Position numbers and translations under genes: made by a program
The notes under the pieces: model-generated
Told to the model about the DNA's origin: nothing
Database searches by the model: none
The model's input: only the letters and a program-made list of their open reading frames with translations
Shown: positions 53,356 through 63,352 of the stretch, piece after piece
Position numbering within the stretch: the first letter of the stretch is position 1
Layout of the letters: each line of letters opens with the position of its first letter
NCBI RefSeq assembly: GCF_000523235.1
Contig: NZ_CP006850.1
Location: 558,001-622,000 of the forward strand
Reading direction: 5' to 3'
DNA length: 64,000 nucleotides
DNA from: Nocardia nova SH22a
GTDB lineage: Bacteria > Actinomycetota > Actinomycetes > Mycobacteriales > Mycobacteriaceae

Positions 53356-54912
53356 CTAGCGGGTTCCCGGGTCCACGTCGGCATCGGTCAGCAGCGCACT
53401 GCCCGCCACCCGATCCTGCGCCAGCGCGTCCAGGAACGATCGTGCCCACCTGTCCACATCGTGGGCCAGCACCTGTCTTCGTAAGGCGCGCATGCGGCGG
53501 CGCTTGGTCTCGCCGTCGTCCTCGATCGCGGACATGATCGCGTTCTCCACACTGTCGAGATCGTGTGGATTGCACAGATATGCCTGCCGCAATTCGGCTG
53601 CGGCGCCGGTGAATTCGCTCAGCACCAGGGCGCCGTTGAGGCCGCTGTGCGCGGCCACGTACTCCTTGGCGACCAGATTCATCCCGTCCCGCAGCGGCGT
53701 CACCAGCATGACGTCGGCGGCGACGAAGAAGGCGACCAGTTCGTCGCGCGGAATCGGCCGGTGCAGATAGTGCACGAACGGATAACCGACGCGGGAGAAT
53801 TCGCCGTTGATCCGGCCCACCTGGCGTTCGATGTCGCCACGCATCTGGATGTAGCTCTCGACCCGCTCGCGGCTCGGCGTGGCCAGCTGCACCATCACCG
53901 TCTCGGACGGATCCAGCCGGCCGTCGTGCAGGAGTTCCTGCAGCGCGCCCAGGCGGATGTCGATGCCCTTGGTGTAGTCGAGCCGGTCCACCCCCAGCAG
54001 GATGTGCTTGGGATTGCCCAGCTCCTCACGGATCTGGGCGGCCCGCTCGCGCACCGAGCGCCGCCGGGACAACTCGTCGAGTTCGGCCGAGGCGATGGAG
54101 ATCGGGAACGCGCCGACGCGAACCGTGCGGAAACCGACCTGCACCACACCGAGTTTCGAGCGCACGCCGACCGTGCCGCGGGAAGTGGGCTGTCCGGCAA
54201 GTCTTTTCGCCAGGTACAGGAAGTTCTGCGCACCGCCGGGCAGATGGAAGCCGATCAGGTCGGCGCCCAGCAGACCCTCCACGATCTCGGTGCGCCACGG
54301 CAGCTGCATGAACAGCTCCACCGGCGGGAACGGGATGTGCAGGAAGAAGCCGATGGTCAGATCCGGGCGCAACATGCGCAGCATCTTCGGCACCAGTTGC
54401 AGCTGGTAGTCCTGCACCCACACCGTCGCGCCCTCGGCGGCCACCTTCGCGGTGTACTCGGCGAAGCGGCGGTTGACCTCGACATAGGCGGTCCACCAGT
54501 CGCGGTGGTACTCCGGGCGCACGATCACATCGTGATACAGGGGCCACAGCGTGCCGTTGGAGAATCCCTCGTAGTAGTCCGACACCTCGGTGGCCGTCAG
54601 CGGCACCGGATACAGCTCGAGGCCGTCCTCGATGATCGGATCGACATCCACATCGGGGACACCGGCCCAGCCCACCCACGCGCCGTTGTTGTTGCGCAGC
54701 ACCGGTTCCAGCGCCGTGACCAGACCACCCGGGCTGCGCTTCCAGCGCGTGGTGCCGTCGGGCAGGCGTTCCAGATCGACCGGGAGCCGGTTGGCGACCA
54801 CGACGAACCCGGACCCGTGGTCACCGGGGTTCGCCGGTGCGGATTCGGGTTCCGGCGCAGTTTCTCGGCCGTCTCGGGATCGATCACTGCGGATATCGCT
54901 CGTCTGGTCCAC
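53356..54912 (-). CDS. otsA: OtsA, trehalose-6-phosphate synthase
   Basis: A 518-residue GT20 glycosyltransferase: [29 protein letters not shown], the substrate loop [49 protein letters not shown] and [16 protein letters not shown]. It makes trehalose 6-phosphate from a nucleotide-glucose donor and glucose 6-phosphate, feeding trehalose and mycolyl-trehalose metabolism. otsA next to the mce4 operon is also found in M. tuberculosis (Rv3490). GTG 54912 starts it; a short gene of the same direction lies 87 nt upstream. Confidence 0.95.
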   Translation of the reverse strand: MDQTSDIRSDRSRDGRETAPEPESAPANPGDHGSGFVVVANRLPVDLERLPDGTTRWKRSPGGLVTALEPVLRNNNGAWVGWAGVPDVDVDPIIEDGLELYPVPLTATEVSDYYEGFSNGTLWPLYHDVIVRPEYHRDWWTAYVEVNRRFAEYTAKVAAEGATVWVQDYQLQLVPKMLRMLRPDLTIGFFLHIPFPPVELFMQLPWRTEIVEGLLGADLIGFHLPGGAQNFLYLAKRLAGQPTSRGTVGVRSKLGVVQVGFRTVRVGAFPISIASAELDELSRRRSVRERAAQIREELGNPKHILLGVDRLDYTKGIDIRLGALQELLHDGRLDPSETVMVQLATPSRERVESYIQMRGDIERQVGRINGEFSRVGYPFVHYLHRPIPRDELVAFFVAADVMLVTPLRDGMNLVAKEYVAAHSGLNGALVLSEFTGAAAELRQAYLCNPHDLDSVENAIMSAIEDDGETKRRRMRALRRQVLAHDVDRWARSFLDALAQDRVAGSALLTDADVDPGTR

Positions 54913-54999
54913 TGCTGGATCCTCCGGTCGCCGAAAATGGCGGAGCTAGGCGTGGGATTTCAGTTATGGGTGAAGCTGTGGATGAAGCGCGGCGGCTTG

Positions 55000-55167
55000 T
55001 TATTCGCCGCGCGTGCTGGGGCCGATGCCGAGCATCGACAGCAGCATCCGGCATTCGTCGGCGTCGGTGGCGTAGGCGGCCACGACGCGCTGGGCTTGCC
55101 GTGCGGTCTCGTCGGCGAGCGGTTCCAGGTCGTCGTCCGCGATGTCGTTGGCGCTCTTCGCGGCCAT
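55000..55167 (-). CDS. Small conserved protein upstream of otsA (Rv3489-like)
   Basis: A 55-residue acidic, helical peptide (MAAKSANDIADDDLEPLADE ... CRMLLSMLGIGPSTRGE) with no membrane helix. M. tuberculosis has a protein of nearly the same length (Rv3489) at the same place. ATG 55167 follows AGAGGA. Likely cotranscribed with otsA. Function unknown. Confidence 0.7.
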   Translation of the reverse strand: MAAKSANDIADDDLEPLADETARQAQRVVAAYATDADECRMLLSMLGIGPSTRGE

Positions 55168-55421
55168 CGTCTCGTCCTCTCGGCTCGGGGTTCGTGGCAC
55201 GGCGATACGGCCGACCGTCGTTGGTCTCGGCGCCGTGCGCTGTCAATGGTATCGGGCGTCCGGAAAACGGTCGTCGGCTCGGTGCCGACCGCCACCGAAC
55301 CGCAACGGGGCACGCGGCGGTCATCGGCTCGGGAGAAACGTTCCGGCGCCGGGAACCTATAACGTGGATAGAGGCGTGTATCGCCCGCCGCACGAATCGT
55401 CGAAGAAAGGGTCCCTGCATC

Positions 55422-56261
55422 ATGCCGTTGGCCACGGTGAACGGAATATCACTGAACTACCAGGTCAAAGGGGATAAGGGCAAGGGCACCGACACCAAGG
55501 GCGCGGCTCCGCTGGTCGTGTTGATCATGGGTACCGGGAGTCCGGGCCGGGTGTGGGAGCTGCACCAGGTCCCCGCCCTGGTCGCGGCCGGATACCGGGT
55601 CTGCACCTTCGACAACCGGGGAGTCGCGCCGTCCTACGAGGCCGCCGACGGGATGACGATCGACGAGCTGGTCGCCGACACCGCCGCGCTGATCGAACAC
55701 CTCGACGAGGGCCCGGCGCTGGTGGCCGGTACCTCGATGGGCGCGCGGGTCACCCAGGAACTCGCCCTGGCCCGTCCCGACCTGGTACGCAAGGCCGTGT
55801 TCATGGCCGGACACGCGCGCCTGGACCAGTTCCAGAAGACCCTGTCGCTCGGTGAGCACGAACTCGACGCCTCCGGTGTGCAGCTGCCGCCCCGGTACGA
55901 GGCCGCCGTCACCGCGGTGATGAATCTGTCGCCCGCGACGATGGCCGATCCGAATTCCGCCCGCGATTGGCTGGATCTGTTCGAATTCACCGGCGGCCCG
56001 GTCTCGCCGGGGATCCGGGCCCAGCGCCGGATGGATCACGATTTCGACCGGTTGCAGGCCTATCGCGGTATCAAGGTGCCGTGCCTGGCCATGGGCTTCG
56101 CCGACGATCGCATGATTCCCGCCTATCTGACCCGTGAACTGGCCGAGGTCATCCCCGACGCCCGCTATCAGGAAATCCCCGATGCCGGGCACTACGGCTA
56201 CCTGGAGCGCCCCGAGGCCGTGAACAAGGTGCTCCTCGATTTCTTCGCGGGCTCGAGGTAA
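55422..56261 (+). CDS. Alpha/beta hydrolase next to mbtH
   Basis: A 279-residue monodomain hydrolase: VVLIMGTGSPGRVWELHQVPAL, FDNRGVAPSY, nucleophile elbow AGTSMGARVTQELA (Ser near 107), FADDRMIPAYL acid region and DAGHYGYLERPE histidine. It resembles non-heme haloperoxidase/esterase and some NRPS-associated hydrolases. It precedes mbtH by 146 nt in the same direction; there is no NRPS gene in view. ATG 55422 follows AAAGGG. Confidence 0.78.
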   Translation: MPLATVNGISLNYQVKGDKGKGTDTKGAAPLVVLIMGTGSPGRVWELHQVPALVAAGYRVCTFDNRGVAPSYEAADGMTIDELVADTAALIEHLDEGPALVAGTSMGARVTQELALARPDLVRKAVFMAGHARLDQFQKTLSLGEHELDASGVQLPPRYEAAVTAVMNLSPATMADPNSARDWLDLFEFTGGPVSPGIRAQRRMDHDFDRLQAYRGIKVPCLAMGFADDRMIPAYLTRELAEVIPDARYQEIPDAGHYGYLERPEAVNKVLLDFFAGSR

Positions 56262-56407
56262 CCACCAACGCGTAACGTCGGTCTTGCTAGTGTCGACACA
56301 TCGCTCGGGGCAATGGTTCGGGTCGGTCTCTCCGACTCGGGCGCACGCCCCGGGAAATACGTATCCAGCGCGTTCCCGTACACAGCGCCAGTATCCAGTG
56401 AGGTGAA

Positions 56408-56650
56408 ATGAGCACCAATCCCTTCGACGACGAGGACGGCCGCTTCTTCGTTCTGGTCAACGACGAGGAACAGCATTCCCTGTGGCCTGCTTTCGCCGAG
56501 GTCCCGGCCGGGTGGCGAGTGGTGTTCGGCGAGGACAGCCGCGCCGCCTGCGTCGAATACGTGGAGAAGAACTGGACCGATATGCGTCCCAAGAGCCTGC
56601 GCGACGCGATGGCCGCCGACGACGCGGCCCGGCAGGCCAGCCAGTCCTGA
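56408..56650 (+). CDS. mbtH: MbtH-like protein
   Basis: An 80-residue MbtH-family protein with the full signature: [41 protein letters not shown] N-terminal half and [21 protein letters not shown]. These proteins bind and activate the adenylation domains of nonribosomal peptide synthetases. No NRPS lies within the window, so it is an orphan that may serve synthetases elsewhere. ATG follows GAGGTGAA. Confidence 0.93.
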   Translation: MSTNPFDDEDGRFFVLVNDEEQHSLWPAFAEVPAGWRVVFGEDSRAACVEYVEKNWTDMRPKSLRDAMAADDAARQASQS

Positions 56651-56801
56651 TTCACGCTCGGCGATAGATATCCGACAGCGATCGGCGGCTGTGCGACGCC
56701 CTCCGGGCCATCCACAGCCGCCGCGCTCGGACCGGTCTACCCGCCGGTGGGGGGACGTTTTCCGAACGGCCGTCCCCCCGGTTATGATTGCGTCGTTTTC
56801 C

Positions 56802-56873
56802 GCCTCCTTAGCTCAGTGGTAGAGCACCGCTCTTGTAAAGCGAAGGTCGTCAGTTCAATCCTGACAGGGGGCT
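56802..56873 (+). tRNA. tRNA-Thr (anticodon TGT)
   Basis: Cloverleaf: acceptor GCCTCCT/AGGGGGC (one U-G pair), D arm GCTC...GAGC, anticodon loop CTTGTAA with TGT at 56834-56836, T arm GTCAG TTCAATC CTGAC, discriminator T. CCA is not encoded. The anticodon stem closes four pairs and has a C-A mismatch at 27-43 (56827/56843), where the mycobacterial form I recall has C-G. Confidence 0.93.
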
Positions 56874-57064
56874 CTCACGTATCGAATTCTCGGCGTCCGG
56901 TCGTGGCGGCCCTGATGTTCAGGGCCGCATCGGCTCCGGCTTCCGCCGGTTGCCTCGCCGCCAGCTCGCGGTGGTTGGCTCCGTTTTTCCGAAATGGTGT
57001 CGAACATGAACCGTTGCCGGCGGGTGTGCATCGGGCGCACGGTTGTCGGCAGCCACGTGATTGC

Positions 57065-57778
57065 TCACGCGACGTTCACCTCGGGGGTGTTCCCGTGGCG
57101 GTAGCCGCTGCCAACGATGTTGGTCTTACATGGCTTTCCAGCGGGCTCGTTTTTCGTCGCCCCGCAACTCGGGGAGGACATCGACGGGGCGTTGTTCGTG
57201 AGTGCTGCCAGGTTCGCAGCGGCGTTGCGATCACGATCCGCGCGGTGGCCGCACGAGTCACAGTAGAACACTCGATTACTCAGGCGCAGTTCGGTTTTCA
57301 CCGCGCGACAGCTGGAGCACATCTTGGAACTGGGGTAGAAGCGGTCGGCGACCATCGCATGCTCGTCGGACACTCCGGCGACAGGTTGCGATAGGACTGC
57401 CAGGTTGGTGATCCCGAGATCGACCCCGACCACAGCGCCCGGTAGGACACTGGCGCGGTCGGCTCGGCGGACCTCGACGGAGAACGCCACGAACCAACGG
57501 CCACGAGTGAAACGCACTGTGGCGGAACGGATTCTCGCGGTCCCCCGCTCGATGTGGCGGGCGAGCCCCAGTGCCGCCGATAGGTTCGCCAACCCCGAGG
57601 CATAGGTCTCTTTCGAGTTCTCCCGCCACCACTTGACGGCATTCCACGCCTTGCGCAGGCTGTAGGCCGACCAGTCCACGGCCGGTATGAGTTCCCTTTC
57701 GGCGATATCGTAGGAGCGCTCGGCGGCCCGTTGATCGAGATTGGCCTCGACCAGCGCCAGGCCCCAGCTGAACGCCAT
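57065..57778 (-). pseudogene. Internally deleted TnpB (IS200/IS605-family) remnant
   Basis: A 237-codon open frame. AFSWGLALVEANLDQRAAERSY, AVDWSAYSLRKAWNAVKWW, ATVRFTRGRWFVAFSVEVRRAD, RuvC-I VVGVDLGITNLAVLS, the zinc finger SSKMCSSCRAVK...YCDSCGH and RuvC-III ADRDRNAAANLAAL are all present in order. Full TnpB proteins have about 370-400 residues. Missing are the N-terminal start, the block between SAALG and ARHIERG, and about 130 residues between RuvC-I and the zinc finger, including the RuvC-II glutamate. Both internal gaps keep the frame. Nuclease activity is not expected. It lies 190 nt from tRNA-Thr. Confidence 0.85.
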
Positions 57779-58042
57779 GAGTCCCGAAACGTTGAAGGCG
57801 AGGCATCCGGGCGGGGCGATCGCGTCCTTCCTCGTCGACGAGGTGATGGGGATGTCGTCCGGATCGCCCGGTTCGGCGATCGGATCGCTCGGCCCGTCGA
57901 TGGGCAGCGCTCGCGAGCGAAGGGCGGCCTCGGCGCGCCCTCGGTGCGATGAGAACTACTACCAACATATTGCGTAAAAGTCGGTCAGTGCCGCAGTATC
58001 GTGGCCGGAATAGTCAGTAACATAACGGTCGGGAGGCGGAAT

Positions 58043-58837
58043 ATGCCGGACATTGCCGAGGGGGTGGCGGGGGCCGATGTGCCCGACGTTCGCCTGGGCC
58101 CGGGGTCGATGCTGTGGCGGCATCTCGGGGACCGCCGGTTCCTCGCGACGCTTCCGCGGGCGGTCGGGCTGCAGATGTTGCATCCGTCCATCGCGGCGGC
58201 GCAGGTCGAACACGTCCGGGTCCGGCTCTGGGATCACAAGCGCCGCACGGTCCAGCGGCTGATCGCCCTCGCCTACATCGGCCGCGACCCCTCGTGGCGG
58301 ATCCGTGTCGGCCACGAACACGTGAAGGGAATCGACGAGGACGGGCGCCGCTATCACGCCCTGAACCCGGACCTGTTCTTCTTTCAGCACGCCACCTACG
58401 TGGAGACGCTGTTCACGATGATCAACACCTTCATCGCGCCGATGACCACCGCCGAACACGAACAGCTCTACGCCGAAACCTGCCTGTGGTACCGCCGCTA
58501 CGGCATCTCCGATCGGATGATGCCCGCGACCTGGACCGAATTCACCGCATACTTCGACGACGCTTGCCGGACGCAACTGCGTCCCGGTACCGCCTTCGAA
58601 ACCGTGCGCGGCCAAGTGCTGCGGCCCGACGCCTGGTCGCAGCGTTTCGTGCCTGCCAGGGTGGTGCGCGCCCTGCATCACGATCACGCACTGGAGTTGA
58701 TGGGAGAGCGCCGCCGCCCCGGCGACCGCGCGGCCCTGGCCACCTACCGGGCGGCGGTCGGGGCGTCGCTGCTCGTACGGCATCGATTCCCCGCCGACCT
58801 GCGCAGTCGTCTCGATGTGGGATCGCCAGTGGATTGA
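58043..58837 (+). CDS. DUF2236/MpaB-family oxygenase-like protein
   Basis: A 264-residue protein: GPGSMLWRHLGDRRFLATLPRAVGLQMLHPSIAA, then TVQRLIALAYIGRDPSWRIRVGHEHVKGIDEDGRRYHALNPDLFFFQHATYVET with the histidines characteristic of the DUF2236 (MpaB, latex-clearing protein-like) fold, which binds heme in studied members. Substrate unknown. ATG 58043 follows GGGAGGCGG. It ends 77 nt before phoP but that gene has its own function; cotranscription is possible. Confidence 0.75.
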   Translation: MPDIAEGVAGADVPDVRLGPGSMLWRHLGDRRFLATLPRAVGLQMLHPSIAAAQVEHVRVRLWDHKRRTVQRLIALAYIGRDPSWRIRVGHEHVKGIDEDGRRYHALNPDLFFFQHATYVETLFTMINTFIAPMTTAEHEQLYAETCLWYRRYGISDRMMPATWTEFTAYFDDACRTQLRPGTAFETVRGQVLRPDAWSQRFVPARVVRALHHDHALELMGERRRPGDRAALATYRAAVGASLLVRHRFPADLRSRLDVGSPVD

Positions 58838-58914
58838 GCGAGCCGCCCCATCACACGGGGCTCGCAGGAAACTCCCAGGGAACGTTCAGCGGTTTCCGTG
58901 CTGCGCGAGAGACG

Positions 58915-59661
58915 ATGTCTCGCATGAACGGTGTGGCTGGCGATCGGATCCCCGAGGCTCGGGTGCTGGTGGTCGACGACGAACCGATGATCGTCGAGCT
59001 GCTGTCGGTGAGCCTGCGCTATCAGGGGTTCGAGGTGGCCGCCGCCGGCAACGGCGCCGAGGGGCTCGACCGCGCCAAGCAGTTCCGGCCGGACGCGCTG
59101 ATCGTCGACGTCATGATGCCCGGAATGGACGGCTTCGGCCTGCTGCGCCGGTTGCGCGCCGACGGCATCGACGCGCCCGTGCTGTTCCTCACCGCGCGGG
59201 ACGAGGTCGACGACAAGATCACCGGACTCACCCTCGGCGCCGACGACTACGTGACCAAACCCTTCTCGCTCGAGGAGGTGGTGGCGCGGCTGCGGGTGAT
59301 TCTGCGCCGCTCCGGTCACGTGGTGGAGGAGACCAAATCCTCGCGGATCCGCTTCGAGGACATCGAACTCGACGACGACACCCACGAGGTGTGGAAGGCC
59401 GGGGAACCCGTCGCGCTGTCACCGACGGAATTCACCCTGCTGCGGTACTTCATGGTCAACGCGGGCACGGTGCTGAGCAAACCCCGCATCCTCGACCACG
59501 TCTGGCGCTACGACTTCGGCGGCGAGGTGGGCGTGGTCGAGACCTATGTGTCCTACCTGCGCAAGAAGGTCGACACCGGGCCGGATCGGTTGATCCACAC
59601 GCTGCGCGGGGTCGGATATGTCATGCGGGCGCCCAGTCGAAGCCGGTCGTCGGCGAAATGA
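58915..59661 (+). CDS. phoP: PhoP, OmpR-family response regulator
   Basis: A 248-residue regulator. Receiver domain with VVDDEPMIVELLSVSLRYQGFEV, phospho-acceptor D65 (LIVDVMMPGMDG), LFLTARDEVDDKITGLTLGADDYVTKPFSLEEVVARLRV; then the winged-helix domain (LSPTEFTLLRYFMVNAGTVLSKPRILDHVWRYDFGG, VETYVSYLRKKVD). It agrees with M. tuberculosis PhoP almost throughout from memory. PhoP there controls acid response, sulfolipid and acyltrehalose synthesis and ESX-1. It is coupled to phoR by ATGA and followed by a HIT gene, as in Rv0757-Rv0759c. Confidence 0.92.
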   Translation: MSRMNGVAGDRIPEARVLVVDDEPMIVELLSVSLRYQGFEVAAAGNGAEGLDRAKQFRPDALIVDVMMPGMDGFGLLRRLRADGIDAPVLFLTARDEVDDKITGLTLGADDYVTKPFSLEEVVARLRVILRRSGHVVEETKSSRIRFEDIELDDDTHEVWKAGEPVALSPTEFTLLRYFMVNAGTVLSKPRILDHVWRYDFGGEVGVVETYVSYLRKKVDTGPDRLIHTLRGVGYVMRAPSRSRSSAK

Positions 59662-61244
59662 ACGATTCGCGTTCGGTGCGCGAGCGCGGGGACGGCGGCA
59701 CGGACGCATCCGGCATGACCGACGAGACCCCGGACACCACCGAACCGGACGGTTCCTACCTGCCCTCCTCCGAACCGGACACCACCGGCAGGGTGTCGCG
59801 GCCGCGCGGAATCCGGCGGCGGGCCGCCCGCCGGTTCGCGGCCGTCCCGCTGCGGGTGACGCTGGTGATCGCACTCGTGGCACTCGCCGGACTCGGGCTA
59901 CTGGTGTCGGGCGTCGCGGTCACCTCCTCGATGCGGAATGTGTTGATCGACAAGGTCGATCGGCAATTGTTCGAGGCTCGTATCTGGGCCGCGCCACATG
60001 CGGACCGGGCGCCGCCGGAACGATTGCCGGTGCCGGCGGGCCGGGAGCGGCCGCCCGGCCTGTACTACGTCCGGATCGACGATCCGAGCGGTAAGAATCT
60101 GCTCCTGCTCCCGTCCGGCCCGACCGCTCCGGATATCCCGGGCGATCTCGGGCGGCATCCGCGGACCGTCGGAACGGTCGGAGATCCCGGTGAGCACTGG
60201 CGCGCGGTGCGATTCACGACGCCGGACGGGACCAGCACGATCGCCGTACGTCTCACCGAGACGGAGAACATCGTCGACCGCCTGATCGGATTGCAGGTGG
60301 CGGTCGGCGTGATCGTCCTCGCGGCCCTGGCGGTCGTGGCCCAATTCGTGATCCGGCGCAGTCTGCGACCGCTCGGCGAGGTGGAGAAGACCGCCGCCGC
60401 CATCGCCGGTGGCGACCTGCACCGCCGAGTTCCCGTGCAGGGCACCAACACCGAGGTCGATCGGCTCTCCCAATCGCTCAACGGCATGCTCGCCCAGATC
60501 CAGACCGCGTTCGCCGCGACCGAGGCGTCCGAGGAATCCGCGCGGCGCTCGGAGGCCAGGATGCGGCGCTTCGTCGCCGACGCCAGCCACGAACTGCGCA
60601 CACCGCTGACCACCATCAAGGGTTTCGCCGAGCTGTATCGGCAAGGCGCGCTGACGGATCCGGCCATGTTCATGGACCGCATCGAACGCGAATCCAACCG
60701 GATGAGCCTGCTGGTCGAGGATCTGCTGATGCTGGCCCGCTTGGACGCGCAGCGGCCGGTGGAACGCCGTCCGGTCGATCTGCTGGCCCTGGCCAGCGAT
60801 GCCGTGCACAACGCGCGGGCCGTGGACGCCGCGCAACGTCCCGATGAACCACGCCGTCCGATAGACCTCGAAATACGGCCCGGGACAGGGACTTTGGAGG
60901 TACGCGGCGACGAGGCGCGGCTACGTCAGGTGCTCGGGAACCTGGTCAACAACGCCCTCATCCACACTCCGCCGGAGGCTTCGGTGACCGTGGGGCTGAC
61001 GCCCGACGAGGACAATGTGCTGATCGAGGTCGCCGACACCGGGCCCGGGCTTCCGCAGGAGGAGGCCGATCGGGTATTCGAGCGCTTCTATCGCACCGAC
61101 ACCTCGCGTAGCCGGGACAGCGGCGGGACCGGACTGGGGTTGTCCATCGTGCAGGCGCTGGTCGCCGCGCACGGCGGGACGGTGTCGGTGCGTAGTGCGG
61201 TGGGGCAGGGCACCACTTTCGCGGTGCGCCTGCCGCGAGTGTGA
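59658..61244 (+). CDS. phoR: PhoR, sensor histidine kinase
   Basis: A 528-residue kinase. Residues 1-60 are an acidic cytosolic extension (longer than in M. tuberculosis); TM1 about 65-88, periplasmic domain about 90-205, TM2 about 208-232, HAMP (RSLRPLGEVEKTAAAIAGGDLHRRVPV), the phospho-acceptor H311 in DASHELRTPLTTIKG, the N box LGNLVNNALIHTP and the G boxes ADTGPGLPQEEAD and GGTGLGLSIV. It is the cognate sensor of PhoP. Its TGA is followed with no gap by the opposite-strand stop of the HIT gene. Confidence 0.92.
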   Translation: MNDSRSVRERGDGGTDASGMTDETPDTTEPDGSYLPSSEPDTTGRVSRPRGIRRRAARRFAAVPLRVTLVIALVALAGLGLLVSGVAVTSSMRNVLIDKVDRQLFEARIWAAPHADRAPPERLPVPAGRERPPGLYYVRIDDPSGKNLLLLPSGPTAPDIPGDLGRHPRTVGTVGDPGEHWRAVRFTTPDGTSTIAVRLTETENIVDRLIGLQVAVGVIVLAALAVVAQFVIRRSLRPLGEVEKTAAAIAGGDLHRRVPVQGTNTEVDRLSQSLNGMLAQIQTAFAATEASEESARRSEARMRRFVADASHELRTPLTTIKGFAELYRQGALTDPAMFMDRIERESNRMSLLVEDLLMLARLDAQRPVERRPVDLLALASDAVHNARAVDAAQRPDEPRRPIDLEIRPGTGTLEVRGDEARLRQVLGNLVNNALIHTPPEASVTVGLTPDEDNVLIEVADTGPGLPQEEADRVFERFYRTDTSRSRDSGGTGLGLSIVQALVAAHGGTVSVRSAVGQGTTFAVRLPRV

Positions 61245-61670
61245 TCAGTCCGGGACGTTCGCCCCGTAGCCGAGGTCGCGCAGGGCCTGCTTGATCTTGG
61301 CCTGGGCCTCGTCCAGGGATTCCGGGCTGGGATTCTGATCGGCGCCGGTGATGTCGAAATCGGTGAGCTCGAAGGCCGGGAACACGTGCAGGTGCAGATG
61401 GGGGACCTCGAGCCCGGCGATCAGCAGGCCCGCGCGGGGCGCGTCCCACGCCTTGCGCACGGCCTGGCCGATCTTCTGCGCCACCTCGTTGATGCGGGTG
61501 AACGTGGCGGGATCCAGGTCCTGCCACTGATCGAGTTCCTTGCGCGGCACGACGAGGGTGTGACCCGGGGTGACGGGGGCGATGGTGAGGAAGGCGACGA
61601 ACTCGTCGTCTTCCCACACGAACCGCCCGGGAAGCTGACCGGCGATGATGGCGCTGAATACGGAAGGCAT
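61245..61670 (-). CDS. HIT-family nucleotide hydrolase/transferase
   Basis: A 141-residue HIT protein: [45 protein letters not shown] N-terminal half and the histidine triad HLHLHVF (H91, H93, H95). Such proteins hydrolyse or transfer nucleoside monophosphates linked to alpha-phosphates. It is the counterpart of Rv0759c next to phoPR. The stop codons of phoR and this gene form the contiguous TGATCA. Confidence 0.9.
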   Translation of the reverse strand: MPSVFSAIIAGQLPGRFVWEDDEFVAFLTIAPVTPGHTLVVPRKELDQWQDLDPATFTRINEVAQKIGQAVRKAWDAPRAGLLIAGLEVPHLHLHVFPAFELTDFDITGADQNPSPESLDEAQAKIKQALRDLGYGANVPD

Positions 61671-61794
61671 GAAGCGATCATGCCCTGCCTTCGGCCTCCG
61701 CTTCGGTGGGAGGTGGCTGGAAGTGGGCCTTGGGAGGGGGACGCATGGGTGTGCTGCCTGTAAAGGTCTGGGAGCACTGCCTCGAAAGGTGCTG

Positions 61795-61960
61795 GCTGTA
61801 TTTTTGGCCTCCGCTTCGCTCCGGCGGGTTTCGCGGCCCCTGAGTCTCGCCGATCGGGCACCGCTGCTTGCTCCTTTGTCGCCTACGCAGCGGCACCCGA
61901 TCGGCGAGACGGCCGCGAAACCATCCAGTGGGTCTACCTCGGAAACGCTTTCAGCGTGCC
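61795..61960 (+). repeat. Dispersed hairpin element, copy 3
   Basis: Inner arms 61844-61867 and 61887-61910; outer arms GTTTCGCGGCC (61828-61838) and GGCCGCGAAAC (61911-61921); bulge CCTGA (61839-61843). The outer stem differs from copies 1 and 2 by paired changes. It occupies the gap between the HIT gene start and purD; the rest of 61671-62034 shows no gene. Confidence 0.85.
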
Positions 61961-62034
61961 GGGGCGCGTCAGGTGGGTAGCGTCGCCGTTCGGGTGCTGT
62001 GAACCCCGCCCGGCCCCCCGCGAAGACAAAAAAT

Positions 62035-62040
62035 TAAGCT
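62035..62040 (+). promoter_or_regulatory. Probable -10 of purD
   Basis: TAAGCT after an AAAAAATT tract ends 7 nt before GTG 62048, again suggesting a leaderless or nearly leaderless mRNA. Confidence 0.5.
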
Positions 62041-62047
62041 GTCACGC

Positions 62048-63325
62048 GTGCGCGTACTCGTCATCGGTTCCGGAGCCCGTGAACACGCCCTGGTGGAAGC
62101 CCTGCGGAGAGATTCAGGGGTGACCGCCATCGCGGCCGCGCCCGGGAATCCGGGTATCGCCCAGGTCGCCGAGGTGCGGGCGGTCGATCCGGCCGCTGCC
62201 GAGTCCGTGGTCGGGGTGGCCACGGATTTCGAGGCGGATCTGGTCGTGATCGGGCCGGAGGTGCCGCTGGTCCTCGGTATCGCCGATGCGGTGCGGGCGG
62301 CGGGGATCGCCTGCTTCGGGCCGTCGGCCGCCGCGGCGCGGATCGAGGGCTCCAAGGCTTTCGCGAAGGATGTCATGGGGGCGGCGGGGGTGCGGACCGC
62401 GCACAGCGAGATCGTCGACAATCCCGGTGAGCTCGATGCGGCGCTGGATCGCTTCGGCCCGACCTGGGTGGTGAAGGACGACGGCCTGGCCGCGGGGAAG
62501 GGCGTAGTCGTCACCGCCGACCGGTCCGCGGCCCGCGATCACGGCGCCGAACTGCTCGAACAGGGCCATCCGGTACTGCTGGAATCGTTCCTGGACGGTC
62601 CGGAGGTCTCGCTGTTCTGTCTGGTCGACGGTGAGACGGTGGTGCCGCTGCTGCCCGCCCAGGATCACAAGCGGGTCGGCGACGGCGATACCGGCCCCAA
62701 CACCGGCGGTATGGGCGCCTACACGCCGCTGCCCTGGCTGCCCGCCGCGGCCGTCACCGAAATCGTCGACGATGTCGTGAAACCTGTTGCCGCCGAGATG
62801 GTTCGGCGTGGCGTACCGTTCTCCGGCCTGCTGTACGCGGGGCTGGCGATGGGACAGGCCGGGCCCGCGGTCGTCGAATTCAACTGCCGCTTCGGCGATC
62901 CGGAGACCCAGGCCGTCCTGGCCCTGCTCGACAGTCCGCTCGGTGAGCTGCTGCACGCCACCGCCACCGGCACCCTGGCGCAGGCGCAGCCGCCGCGCTG
63001 GAAGGACGGCGCCGCCGTCACGGTGGTCTTGGCCGCGGAGAACTATCCGAGCCGCCCCCGCACCGGCGATGTGATCACCGGTACCGACGCCGCGGCCGCG
63101 AATGCCGAAGTGCTGCACGCGGGTACGTCGTCGCGCGCCGACGGCGCCCTGGTGTCCGCGGGCGGCCGGGTGCTCAATGTCGTCGCTACGGGCGGTGATC
63201 TGACCGAGGCGCGGGCCAACGCCTACGAGCGCATGGCGGGAATCAAATTGCCCGGCAGCCACTTCCGCACCGATATCGGACTCGCGGCGGTGGAGGACCG
63301 GATCGCGCTGCCCACCCGGGTGTAG
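62048..63325 (+). CDS. purD: PurD, phosphoribosylamine-glycine ligase
   Basis: A 425-residue ATP-grasp enzyme: [105 protein letters not shown] and [17 protein letters not shown]. It joins phosphoribosylamine and glycine in step two of purine synthesis. GTG 62048 has no ribosome site but a -10 at the leaderless distance. Confidence 0.95.
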   Translation: MRVLVIGSGAREHALVEALRRDSGVTAIAAAPGNPGIAQVAEVRAVDPAAAESVVGVATDFEADLVVIGPEVPLVLGIADAVRAAGIACFGPSAAAARIEGSKAFAKDVMGAAGVRTAHSEIVDNPGELDAALDRFGPTWVVKDDGLAAGKGVVVTADRSAARDHGAELLEQGHPVLLESFLDGPEVSLFCLVDGETVVPLLPAQDHKRVGDGDTGPNTGGMGAYTPLPWLPAAAVTEIVDDVVKPVAAEMVRRGVPFSGLLYAGLAMGQAGPAVVEFNCRFGDPETQAVLALLDSPLGELLHATATGTLAQAQPPRWKDGAAVTVVLAAENYPSRPRTGDVITGTDAAAANAEVLHAGTSSRADGALVSAGGRVLNVVATGGDLTEARANAYERMAGIKLPGSHFRTDIGLAAVEDRIALPTRV

Positions 63326-63352
63326 CCTTCCGGCCGGGCCGTGTGATGCGGC

